NCBI GenBank assembly: GCA_946894095.1
Contig: OX335644.1
Coordinates: 5,871,595 to 5,935,594 of the forward strand
Direction: 5' to 3'
DNA length: 64,000 bases
Origin: Incurvaria masculella
Taxonomy: Eukaryota > Arthropoda > Insecta > Lepidoptera > Incurvariidae
Every line of letters starts with the position of its first letter. The stretch's first letter is position 1. Of the stretch, positions 52,046 to 63,302 are shown piece by piece. The position numbers were made by a program, and so were the translations under genes. The notes under the pieces are model-generated. The model saw only the letters and a program-made list of their open reading frames with translations. It had not been told where the DNA came from and made no database searches.

Positions 52046-53590
52046 ATTTTGATGATGATTATAAATTTTGTATAATTTGATATTCTAATTTTGCCACAAA
52101 TGTATTATTTTATGGTGGTGTTGGAGAAAAATAATGTTTGGTCTTAATGGTCATTTCAGTTAAACCTTGGTCCAGAAACTGGATTGTTCGGCTTACACAA
52201 TCCAGTTTCTGTAAGCCTTCTTACAATAACCTTCTGCTCTGGCTTCCGTCTCTTGACTGACTCGCGTATGCGGAGGCAAAGAACAGAAGGCGAGAGAATA
52301 ACAATACAATCCAGCAATGAATTTCCATAACTTTGCACTATCTGTTTTCATACAGGTGTACATTCTTACAGGCTGCATAGTCAATATTATTTGGACATTT
52401 AAGCCAAAACGACTTCTGTTGTACTCTCCTTACTAATGTAAAGGTGAATGTTAGTCTGGCTTTGGCCTACGACTGCTCCGGCTCTTGGTGGGCGAGTTTG
52501 ATGGATGTGGGACTTGGATTAGAACCCGTACTTCTGGTCCGGTTAGGGGCAGTTCCATGAGTGGCCAGAATGACCCAATCGAGTATCCACCAACTCTAAA
52601 CTGATTCTTATGTAAGGATGCATTTTAATTAACTGTTACTTTTGGGATAAAATTGTTGGGTAAATCCCAAAAAACTTCGATACACTGTCAACACCGAGAT
52701 GCCTTGCGAAAATGTAAGTATATTTCAGTGCATAATAGTAATGAAATCACTTGTAGCTTGCAATTGTTGGTAATTTATTTTTATAATTTGAGGGATACTT
52801 TAAGAAACGAGAATTATCTAGTTGTAAACATGTTGAGTAGTTACATTATGTTGTAACTAAATCACATAGAAATTTTTAAACACAGGGAATATTATCACAT
52901 TTTGCATTTGATGCTTTTATTTTTTCACAAGTTTATACATGATTGTTGTGCGAATTATGAAACCAAATTTATGGATTATGAGAATTATTAAGTTCTAATG
53001 ATTAAGTCATGTTGGTCTTTTTGTTATTTTTTTATTAGACAGGTACTTATTTTAAATGTATGGTGCTGTTGATGAAGAGAAATGTTTTTTATTACAAACA
53101 GTGGAATCCCGATTATCCGGTGTTTGCTTAATTATTCTCATTCCAAATTGTCTATATGAACATCAAGTGGGTATAAGTTATTAAGTCTTTCTTGAAACAA
53201 TTTCACTCACTTTGAACGGCTTCCCGTATGCGGATTTATTTGATTTTTCCCAATATTATTACAGTGTTATAGGATCTTCTAACATTTTCAAAACTTTATT
53301 GCGGTTATAAACGTAAAAAATTACAATACTGCATAATCTGGACTCCACTGGTCTTGTCTGCTTTATGTTTAAGAAAATGCTCTTGCGCTAACAGCGATCA
53401 AATCTATCATCGCGCTTCCTGTCGATATTAAAATGAGATAGCTGTCAACAAAATTGAAAATGGCTATAAGCGCAACAATTTTATATTCAATGCGCCATTA
53501 TAATCTATTAGTGAATAAAACCTCAGCTGATTCGAGGAATTTACTAGAAATTATTTAAATAAATTATTGCCAGTCTACTAAATAAGTTAG

Positions 53591-53890
53591 TTAAAATAAC
53601 CTAAAAACCAGTTCATTGTATTTAGTGACAATCTGTACATTAGGGATTTTTTGTAATATGCTTGTTCTTTTATAATGGTTGTTCCAAATTACGCTCACAG
53701 TAGTTAAGAGCACTGGCACCACATGCTTGGTGGTCATGCTTGCAGAGATTATTATTTGCTCTGTGACCGATGCGAAGTTATCGGTCACTTCAACCTCCAC
53801 CTGCTCACTGTGCTTACTATAAAGAAAGTGCACGAAGGGCAATTTAGTGAGGAATGTCAATAAGTCACCACTACCATACGAGACAGCCAT
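53591..53890 (-). CDS. Unrecognised ORF, 99 codons
   Basis: Starts with ATG and reads MAVSYGSGDLLTFLTKLPFV then HFLYSKHSEQVEVEVTDNFA and TTKHVVPVLLTTVSVIWNN. I do not recognise a family. No signal peptide or membrane segment is clear. It lies 1.5 kb downstream of the myosin end on the opposite strand. It may be a chance ORF; the diverged resemblance to 54175-54561 (see findings) is the only reason it is listed. Confidence 0.2.
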   Translation of the reverse strand: MAVSYGSGDLLTFLTKLPFVHFLYSKHSEQVEVEVTDNFASVTEQIIISASMTTKHVVPVLLTTVSVIWNNHYKRTSILQKIPNVQIVTKYNELVFRLF

Positions 53891-54167
53891 ATATCTCGTT
53901 TAGATATATATTAAATTCGTAGCGTAAACTAACAGTAAATTTTTTTAGCTCCGTCTACCTTGATTATTGAGGAACGATGATTATTTAGATCTATGCAAAA
54001 AAAACTTTTCGCCGACATGTAAAGAATTTTATATGGTATGTGTATGGATAAATATGATATATGGCACTGGTTACAATAATGTAGTTAATCTATTTTCCAA
54101 TAATTAACACATATGTATGGGCTGTTTAAAGTTTTATTTTTAAAACAACATCGAGATGTCATAATAC

Positions 54168-54222
54168 ATTAGTATCAGGAACACATTTGTTTTAGGAACA
54201 CATTTGTATCAGGAACATATTT
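54168..54222 (+). repeat. Short tandem repeat
   Basis: Three diverged units of about 17-20 bp, ATCAGGAACACATTTGT type. Confidence 0.75.
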
Positions 54223-54561
54223 GTGTATTGTATTTTTTTCTGTGTCCTGTAAAAAGCAATCAGAGACAAATGTATCTGTGAATACTGACTGACCCTCACA
54301 GTGTGCCTTTCCCCAAATAGTTGTTATCACTGAAGGAACTTGTACAAAATGAGCGTTGATAATGTCAACTAATACGGAACTGCGTTGCCGTAAGCATAGA
54401 TTATTGTAGTTTAAAATTATTGAAATGAGACAATCGACATCCAGGCCCAATTGTCTGCGGAGTACTTTGTCGCTCTCGCTAGTGCGCTGCGAGCCATTAT
54501 ATCTGTGCCCTGTAGGAGCGCGCGTGTATCTTGGAAAATAAAAAAGTGTGTATCTTGGCAT
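54175..54561 (-). CDS. Unrecognised ORF, 128 codons
   Basis: Reads MPRYTLFYFPRYTRAPTGHR, then KVLRRQLGLDVDCLISIIL and FVQVPSVITTIWGKAHCEG. No family recognised. The C-terminal end runs over a short tandem repeat (54168-54222), which argues against a conserved protein. Confidence 0.2.
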   Translation of the reverse strand: MPRYTLFYFPRYTRAPTGHRYNGSQRTSESDKVLRRQLGLDVDCLISIILNYNNLCLRQRSSVLVDIINAHFVQVPSVITTIWGKAHCEGQSVFTDTFVSDCFLQDTEKNTIHKYVPDTNVFLKQMCS

Positions 54562-55334
54562 CCCCAGTTATATAGCTCTTCGTAAAAATTTGAACCATTT
54601 TATTGCAAAGAATATGGAATAAAAGCATACTAAGATGGATTCATTGTGCATTCAAAAATCTAAAGAGCTCGTAACTGATTTCAGTTCAACATTTTATTAA
54701 GATAAATTCAAAACAATTTGCAGTGAAATTAGCAGTAATGGTCAGTACCTTTTGGTATAATATTATGTAAATAACTATATGCATAGTAGAACCCGGATAA
54801 ACCGGCATCGGTTTAACTGACATCCGCTTTATCCGACTCAGGTTCTGGTCCGCTCTGGTGGACTCTGGTCCACATTAGTTCGCATAGTCGAGGTTTTTCA
54901 TAGTATATTTGTAAATTTATTGAAAGGCGGGCTAAATAAATAGTCCAATATTTTCTCTAATATCATTAATTGTGTCATTAAAAAAAACAAAAAAATAAAT
55001 AAAACGAATGGCGCATATTGATTAAAATTCATGTGCCTTGCTAGAGTGCCATTATTATTTATTGGGAGTTAGCTATTCAAAGATAGGAAGGCTAGCATTT
55101 AGTCATGTTAAGTAAACAATATGGAATAAACATAGACATAGTTATGTTATAAAATAAAGCAGTATTTCCTAAGTCTTTTCATAATTTGTTACCCAGAGGC
55201 TGCATTCAACACAATGCACACGACAAAATAGTTACAGTATAATTTAGATATTTTGTATCCTGCTTCAGAGAACTGTTCTGACTATAATATTTTCAAAATT
55301 TTACACATAGATCTCGTATCGTATCCAGCTAGGA

Positions 55335-55580
55335 CCTTTCATTCAATGCGATGTTACCAACCCAGGGTGGATTAATGTGTTTTCCATCCAGTTCAATGTA
55401 CCCGAGCAATATAAGGAAGGTCGTGGCAGTGCACCTAGTTCCCATGTGGTGTGTTAGGCTAATATCTGCCGTTCCTTTGGTATTAGCCATTCATGTCCAG
55501 TTACATAAAAAAACACCTTGCCACCTAGTAAATAAGGATATTGACCTACGGTTTAACGTGGAATCCGAACCACAAACAAC
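55335..55580 (+). mobile_element. SINE family B 3' part joined to an inverted 5' body piece
   Basis: 55360-55515 has CATCCAGTTCAATGTACC, CACCTAGTTCCCATGTGG and TGTCCAGTTACATAAAAAAA. Directly after it, 55516-55580 is the minus strand of the 5' body (CCACCTAGTAAATAAGG, TTTAACGTGGAATCCGAACC). Confidence 0.7.
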
Positions 55581-56401
55581 ATATTCGTAGAGAGGAGATG
55601 GTCTAAGCAAACTAGATTTGTGTCCACCAAGTGGGTCGCTACGTCACAGCCCACGTGATAAAGAAGGCGTGGCTTAGCGACATTTGCGACATGGCGCTGG
55701 TGGTCTTAGGTTGTGGGACAACATTATGGTCTGCGGCGAAATTTTCGGCGAACAGTCGATTACACGATGAGATTTTGTGTAAAATGTTGCAAACATTACA
55801 CAGGACAAAATAATCTAAAGTTTGTAGGTGGAATTACGTTTCATTTGTCAGTAAAACACCTCATATTTTATCATTTTAGTCAATATTCGAGCATTGTATC
55901 GATGTATCGCTCTTGCTATGTGCCGATAGATGGCGCGCAATCATTTTCGTTTTACCTTAAGAAATGTTGATCTCATGATGCAAATTTTAATGACATTTTT
56001 AAATTTAAATTATTTGAATCCGCGCGAAGGCATAGATTTAAATTTCTAAGGTTTTTTTGTAGAAAAAAACACTTAGTAAAATTTAAAAGGCGCCATCTAG
56101 TTGTAGTGTTGTAACCACTAAGAATAGCTCTCGGAATAGCTGATACCAGAATATCGATTCTTTCGGTAGATGGATTTCGCAAAAATGGGCGGTGCATGAC
56201 CCCACCATGAAGCGATCCCCCGCTTCCCCGCACAGTGTCACGCTGCGATCCTTAGTTATTTGAGTCAAAAACATCTCCTCTCTCCCTCTATCCCCCGTGG
56301 GTACCACTGTTTTCCTTTTAAGTAACTACTGTACCCACAGCACAAAACTATACTTGATGTAAAAGGATTTGAATTTGAATTTTGAATTTTGAATTTGAAT
56401 A

Positions 56402-56541
56402 AGGTGAGTTTATAATAATCTACAAGCCTGTATAAATTTCTCAAAAATTAAAATGGAACAACCTACATTCTTAGCAAAAGTTGTTCTATATCGGATACTG
56501 AATCAACCCTATAAGGCTTGTAGATTATTATAAACTCACCT
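56402..56541. mobile_element. 140-bp MITE with long TIRs and TA target duplication
   Basis: 28-bp near-perfect TIRs (56402-56429, starting AGGTGAGTTTATAATAATC, and 56514-56541) flanked by TA on both sides (56400-56401, 56542-56543). The TA duplication points to a Tc1/mariner-type origin. Confidence 0.88.
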
Positions 56542-56543
56542 TA

Positions 56544-58097
56544 TATATTCCTGTGAATATTTGGAGCAAAAAAGGTAAACATTTTTTTTTTGTGTAACTT
56601 TGGAGTCCATACTTAAAAAAATACATTGAAAGTATAGTCCCACATAGCTTACTTTGTGCACGGCTGAGGTCACCTTTTTTTACTAATATAACTGGCTATG
56701 GATTACAGGTCCTTCAGCCTGAGGTCACCTGTCTTTTGTTACCACATGAAAAAATATCCCCCATTGATAGGGAAAAAAATAAAGCCTGCTGTATGAAAAA
56801 ACCATAGACCTAGCAAGCGCGCGCAGCGAGCTTACAAGACGAAAGAGTGTGGGAGCGAGAGTCCACCCTTTAAATGTCACTTCCGATGAATTAGAGAGTG
56901 ATGGAACATAATTCCCGATGAGACCACATTCAAAATCGTTATCACTACGTAGTGTACAACACATTAAATGTCAAACGTTTTTTCGAAATATCTCGAACAT
57001 TTCTAAAGTTTTCTTAAAGAAAGCAGTGTTGAAGAAATCGTTACCTGTGCCTTTACGGATTGTGAGGTGAACAAGCGCCATAACCGAGAGAAATACACTT
57101 TTCAAAGGTAAAAACGAAATATCAACCTAACCCATTTTCTTGAAATATAAGCCGAAATTCTGCAAATAAAGTAACTGTAATTGTAAATTACGCTTCCTTT
57201 TATCAATATTTATGTAATTTCCTGCGTACTTTTAGGATATCTTGAATACGTGAGAAAATATTTTACTTTGCTAGGGCTTGACAAAGACCTTGGTTTGACA
57301 ATCGATATTTTTTGACAGATCACCACGCGATTCAGACGCCGCGCGCTGCGGCGCCGTGCGGTTCGGTCGTCACTCCTTCCACTGGATAATATATATTGAA
57401 ACTATTTTGGATCTATTTCAAGGTTATTTAAATTACATCATTCTTTACGTTAGTACCCTGCTGGATGAGTTTTATGCAATTGGGCACAATATAAAGTGGC
57501 TAGAGTCCACGTCACAGATTACAAAAATCTCTATTGCTCAGAGCTCTTTTAATTAAAGATGGTCTTTTAATTTCTTGATTGTAGTAATAAATCCTATCTG
57601 ACTCCCATTAAACGTTATTGATGGACGTTGAAGGGAGCTATTTTTCGAAATAAGTAAAAATATGATCGTTTATTTGGTGTTTGTAATCAGAGCCGGCTAA
57701 GTGCTGGGATTGCATTATTTGGAAAACTACCAATTACTTGAAATGATATTGGAAGAGGCTACTTTTTTACCATTTGGTAATCTAGAGAAAAGTATTTTTT
57801 TTTCAGATCGAAATTAACACATTAGCATTTCAATTAATTTTCTTTACAAATTTAATTTTATTTTATTAAAAAAAATCTTGCCGGCCAGTATAACGAAGCA
57901 ACTGATTGTAATTCAACTTTTATAGTTACCTACACCAGGAATTAATTATAATTCTGAATTTCCCTATTCCCTAAAATTTCTGTGTGTGTATTGAATTGTT
58001 CGTGCGAAAAAAGCGTAAACCACACAAACGTACATATGCTTTGGGCGAAATTTTGTTTTTGTTAAATAGCAAAAAGGATTTTCTGGTTTTTTTTTTA
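56544..58097. other. No gene seen
   Basis: Contains a direct repeat CTGAGGTCACCT (56664 and 56720) and CpG-rich sequence near 57320-57365. No recognised ORF. Confidence 0.45.
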
Positions 58098-58470
58098 TTT
58101 ATGCAACCTGACATGTATGGCTAATACCACACAACTACCGTAATGATATAAGCCCAACACACCACATTTCCGAAGGAATTAGGTGCCATGCCAGGAACTT
58201 CCCCGTTATGAGTACGGCTACATAGAACTGGATGAAAAACACTCTTCATTGCCGCTTCGACCATCTTTTAATCCAATGCCATGGTACCAACCCGGAGGGG
58301 CTTAAACCCTACAGTTTCACGTGGATTTCGAACCATGGAGCAGCTCCTTTCTTGACGAAATGCATCTATCCAACTCAGAATGAGAAATAAAGTGGTGCAT
58401 AAACGGTGCGAGCATTTGAACCCAGAACTCTGGTATGCTAGGCAAATCCCCGCGCCACTAGGCTGCAGGC
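58098..58470 (-). mobile_element. Near-complete SINE family B copy with tRNA-like head
   Basis: Minus strand from tail (ATGCAACCTGACATGTATGG) through body (AATTAGGTGCCATGCCAGG, TGGTACCAACCCGGAGG) to the head, with the complement of GGGTTCAAATGC at about 58424 and GCGCCACTAGGCTG at about 58452. Confidence 0.82.
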
Positions 58471-59859
58471 GTTTGCACCAAAAAAAGTACCGGTCATCAA
58501 TAAAAAAAAATGGTAAAAAAACGTTTTTAAAAACAAGCTTGTAATAAGATTTTGAAAATAATCTGAAAATCCTGCTTCCAACGAATGTCACGACGAAAAA
58601 CGTTTTTAGTATCTCTTTCAAAATCTGATTACAATGCTTCAAATGTAGTTGTCGCTGATACTTTTTTTATTTATTTTTTTATCTTGATAACATCATAAAA
58701 CAAATAAGTTGCAAGGGTGCAAAGCCGGAATATCGGAAAATTTCAAAAATAAAGAAAAAAAATATTTTCTCGTTACCACGTGACATCTGACAAAAGGTAT
58801 CATGGGTCAAAACCTTACAAATGACCCCACTTACCTATAAATGAATGTTGTCGGCCGATGTGTCGAACATACTGTATAACGCTCTATCAATCAATGATGT
58901 TGTACTAATAGCCTCGGCACAATAACTTGACAACGTATTTTTTCTATTGGATCAGGGCGGCATACGTTTTAATGAATCAGAAAAAATATAAGTTTTAGGT
59001 ACATTGGCATTGATTGTAAAGTGATAAGGTAACTCATTGACTTAGAGCATTTAGGACGGGAGACGCCAAAGCAGTGCTTTAGCATGCATTCGTTTCTGTA
59101 AATTCTAGTGGGGAGCGGGGAAGTAGGTCCACGCTCACTATGATGGCTTTTCGCACACTCGTGTAAATCTCCGTTGCGTTGAAATGAGCGCACACTAAGA
59201 AATTGAACGAACACAGTAAGAATTCACAGATACATCGAAACCATAACGTTCGTTGCACACGGTCTCCCACCAAATTCTCGCGTAAACTCGCTAGGGACTT
59301 GACATGACGTGTACAGTTATCGATAAAATAAACAGTAGACGTCGATAGTTATAATATAATTTTCATAAATTTTTCACATAGTTTTACTTTTTAGATTCAA
59401 GGAATACACATAATTTGAATTGAATAGTCTTCGGTAACACATATTCTGCAGTAGTCTTGATTGATAAAATATAAGTTAATAATGACTATTGTTTTTTAAA
59501 ATGAAACATTTATTAATAACACACTTATCTGCATTCAATCGTCCTCCCCACCGTTAGATTTCTTAAGTACCTGACTCTAGATAATTAGTCTTCGAATTAA
59601 TAATGTATTTACTAAAAATAAATAATCGACAAGGATCCCTCACAAAGGCACCATCTTATTTATTACAGTCTTTCTTATTTCTATTCACTTTAACATATAT
59701 TAATATTACTTAAAAACATATATTCATACCATAACGCCGCTTCCCCGGAGGTGTAATCAGAGATGATAGAGCGCCCTAAGGTTCGATCACAGCGTACTTC
59801 TTTAGACTTCTTTACATACACATCATTTCATACATTCTATACGATTAAGGCTGTGGTGA

Positions 59860-60480
59860 ACTCACAGAAAATCTAAGATTTGAAAAATTCAAAAGATACA
59901 CTCTTAGTCCATTGGCCAAAGGACAACTTTGCACGACGACTGCCATTAAAATAGCCCAATCGTCTTCCGGGCCCTAACGTTTTCCAATCCTTAAACGTTG
60001 TCAGATTTTAATATATTTTTTATGTTTTTTTTAATATCGGTATTTTTCAGTAAAACTAAATCGGAAATGAACGTAAAAAGGACAACTTTTTCCATTATTT
60101 ATTAGCCAATATTTTCCAATCTAAAAGGTATATGAAAAAATATTTTTTTTTTCATATACCTTTACAAAAATACCTATACCTAATATACCTAATAATATAT
60201 ACCTAATAAAAATAAAACATACAGACGTGGATTTCTACAATATATTTCAGAAAACAAAATTTCAAAAACCTATTAAAATATTAACAGTCGTATTCAGAGA
60301 GAAGCTGTCAAAACTTAGACGATGTTCGCACCGGACTTACCATACAAACACCCGTTTTGTCCGACCTTAATACGGGTGCCAAAGTTAGTCCACCCTCTCT
60401 GAATACGACAGTAAGAGCATGGAAACAGTTATCGCCCGTAGTGTAGGGAATTGATAGGCTCTTTTATGGGTGCTATGTTG
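59860..60480 (+). repeat. Interspersed repeat family E, copy 3, with a nested MITE
   Basis: GAAAATCTAAGATTTG, CGACTGCCATTAAAATAGC, GGTATTTTTCAGTAAAAC, then a small MITE (60285-60411), then AGAGCATGGAAACAGTTATC and GCCCGTAGTGTAGGGAATTG. Confidence 0.75.
60285..60411. mobile_element. Small MITE family F, copy 2, inside family E repeat
   Basis: Inverted ends CAGTCGTATTCAGAGA and TCTCTGAATACGACAG with TA on the outer sides. It interrupts the family E copy, which continues on both sides. Confidence 0.78.
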
Positions 60481-60734
60481 GGTAACGAGACTTATTGGTT
60501 TTTAAAATGAATTAATTTGGTATAAATGTGTCGAATACATTTTTGCGGATTAATTTTTTTGGAAAGAAATGAAATTCTCGTATTAGTATATTTACTCATT
60601 ACAGTCTTAGCCAATTCAAAATTATTATTGACAAAATTTTCGCAGCCCCCTTAAAAGTTCGAAAGCTCATGGGCGTCGTCAGGCACCTTAAGAGGTCCTG
60701 GCCGCGCTTTACATAAAAAAAGTCACTGGCACCT

Positions 60735-60925
60735 CCAGGTCAACTCTGGCCGGGTTGCCAGTGACCCCCGGCCGGGTTGGTACAATCCTATAGAATGAAA
60801 GTTGGTCGACGCTGAAATTGAATTGACCCTTTTATATGTTCAGCTCAATGCAGGCATGCTCAAATATGCGGGAGATTCTAGCATGTCACCTAGTTCCTTA
60901 GGGTATACAGTGTGATGATAATAGT
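60735..60925 (+). mobile_element. Decayed SINE family B body
   Basis: GGCCGGGTTGGTACAATCC, GGTCGACGCTGAAATTG, CAGCTCAATGCAGG and TAGCATGTCACCTAGTTCC follow the family order with many changes. Nested in the 3.05 kb element. Confidence 0.6.
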
Positions 60926-62190
60926 TATGATATCAATCATAAAGTTCCGGTAATATATTATGTAGTTATTAAATAAAATACATTCCAGCCTAGAGAACCA
61001 GGCGAGATACGAAGAAGTTCAATTTGTGTGCAGCTAAACTAGATAAAAGATATAATTAACAGAGACAAATATGTTTATTTAAAGTTTGAGTAGGTACTAA
61101 CTTCTTGCTAGAAATTACAATTGGGTACAGCATTAACGTGTAATCTTCTTTTATAATTAGATAGAATTTGGATTGCAGATTTATCAAAATGTTCAGAACA
61201 CCATTGTGCTTGTTCGTTTTGGTACCCAGGTATCATGATTATTGCAAGATTTTGCCCACAATTGTCGCCTGTACGGATCTAAAAACGCTAAGAAGCAAAT
61301 AAAAAAGTTCATTAAATGGCACTGCATCACAGACACACACAGTACATATACATAACGGTTTAAGTTTACTTCTATTTTGTCCTATATTTCACCCTTACGG
61401 AACCCACTTTCTACGTGTATATTTTAGAAGTAAATGCCCTTATTAACACTTGATATATGATAAAGAACAACATTATTAATGAATGATCCCATTTCTTAAA
61501 TAATATTGTAATAATATTGAATAATTCACTTATTGTCATTGTAAAATTTCCATTTTATTCCACTAATAAAATAATAGTCTAGGTAGCATTGAGAAAATAA
61601 GAATTGATTAATTGTCTTTAATAAATCGACAATCTCCCGAAATCTATATTTGGTGAACATCACTATTCACCCACTCCATATTGTCTATGGTCAGGAGCAG
61701 CAGGCTATCGGGCCGACTAGTCCAGTGCAGCATAGCAATGAGTCAACGAGTGCGCAGATCGATCTACCAATCGGTTGGTAGGCAAATGGTTGATATCGAA
61801 CAGGTTTTATTGTGTTTTACACTCAATTACATTACTTTGAGACTCAAAAATACTTACTGGTGAAAGGTCACATTGTCTTTTTGTAAACTTAATGTTCCTG
61901 ATCTATTTTTGAACCGAAACACACTACAACTCGGTATTTTTGTCTGAAGCGTTTCGCGCACGCAAGGTGGATCGAGTCTAGTAAAATGTACGGAGAAACT
62001 AGTTTTATATAAAACGTATGCCCGCCGAGCCTATGCTTTTGGCAGAGGGGTTAGCCCACCGATGGCGTCTCCCGTCCTAAATGCTCTAAGCTCATTGATC
62101 AAGAAGATAACATGATTACGTCTTTTATTTTTCTTTAATTTCAATTTAAACAGTTAGAAATACATTAACCACCATAATAGCCCAATAATA

Positions 62191-62325
62191 GATACTCAGG
62201 GAAGCGAAAGCGATAAGTTCTCGTGTTCGCTTCTGTCATGATAAAGATGCCTACTTTTTTCTACATAGATTTTACAGAAACGAACACGAGAACTTCTCGT
62301 GATCGCTTTCATGAGTAGACCCCTG
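62191..62325. mobile_element. Hairpin MITE with about 45-bp arms
   Basis: GAAAGCGATAAGTTCTCGTG and TTCGCTTCTGT near 62206-62240 are mirrored by ACAGAAACGAACACGAGAAC and CGCTTTCATGAG near 62275-62320. Lies 100 bp outside the 3.05 kb element. Confidence 0.78.
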
Positions 62326-62429
62326 TCTCTGTGCTCATAGTAAAACATACGAAAAGTATTCATCCGAGTAGCGGTCATCCGCTATGTGTACATTCATGTA
62401 TATAAAATGTCTATAGTTTTTTTCTACTT

Positions 62430-63302
62430 AGCGTATGACGGGTCGAGTTGTGTTTTTGCATGCCTTCCACAAGGAGTAGTTAGTGTCTTTTGAGGCGGTT
62501 ATTGATTCTACGTAGGCTGCGGTGGTTTCGTTTTCAGCCAGATGGATCATTTCCTTTAGCTCGCGTATAGCTTTGTTGAACGCCCGTTTGTCGTCTTTAT
62601 GCCTGCTATTTTGCCAGACTCTTCGTAGTCGTCGCTTTTCGAGAATTTTCGCTCTGATGTTTTCGGGCACCACATTATGTCTTGATTGGAAGTCTTGTAT
62701 TTCAGGTGTACATCTCCAGCAGCTCTCTTGGATTATTGTCGTGAGTTCTTTAAGTGCTAATTCAATGTCATTATTTGTTTTTAAAGCTATTTTGAGCTGT
62801 AGATTTTCTTGCACTAGTTCTCGAAATGATTCCCAATCTGTGTATTTGTTGTATAGGGTCGGTCTTGTTTCATAGTGTGTAACTATGGTACTTACAGTCA
62901 AGACTACAGGAATATGGTTGGTTGAGCTATCAAGACAGCCCTTTATTGAGTGGAAGAGCCGGGATAGACCCTTAGTGATGAAGAAGTCTAGCACATCCGG
63001 TAGCCTCTTGCGATCAGTTGGCCAATGTGTTGGTTCAGACGTTGATATAGGCTTAAGAAAATGACTGTCCATACATTTTTTGAGTTCTCTGCCCCTTGTT
63101 GTTATTAATCTGGATCCCAATGAGTATGTTTAGCGTTCCAGCTATGAACCTCCCTCCAAGTGTCCCAAAATATTGGGTAAGTAGGTCTTCCGTTATTTTA
63201 TATCTAGGGGGGCAGTATACTGAGGAGACATTAAAGTGGCCATGCCTGTCTTCAACCTGTACAGTGGTCGCCTGAATATGGTTGGTTCTGAACTCGGGGA
63301 GA
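62430..63302 (-). pseudogene. Jockey-type retrotransposon, inverted 5' part (endonuclease C-terminus and linker)
   Basis: Minus strand: FLPEFRTNHIQATTVQVED, FNVSSVYCPPRYK, GTLGGRFIAG, a damaged GDFN site, then GSRLITTRGRELKK, TDRKRLPDVLDFF, NHIPVVLTV and ESITASKDTNYSLWKACKN. The GDFN motif has lost its Asp-Phe codons and one further G is missing nearby (about 63115-63135), so the frame breaks there. The segment ends at TTRPVIR, where the + strand part of the same element begins after inversion. Confidence 0.88.

Larger units (their letters stand above)
52046..55334. other. Downstream flank, no established gene
   Basis: AT-rich flank with an inverted pair near 52180-52215 (CAGAAACTGGATTGT and ACAATCCAGTTTCTG), a short tandem repeat and two unrecognised minus-strand ORFs. 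Confidence 0.45.
59041..62090. mobile_element. 3.05 kb DNA element with 28-bp TIRs and 8-bp target duplication
   Basis: 59041-59068 and 62063-62090 are perfect inverted repeats (starting CTTAGAGCATTTAGGAC). They are flanked by the same 8 bases, CTCATTGA, at 59033-59040 and 62091-62098. An 8-bp target duplication is typical of hAT, P and Merlin-type transposons. No transposase frame is seen inside, so it is a non-autonomous element; family E repeat, a small MITE and a SINE family B copy are nested in it. Confidence 0.88.
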
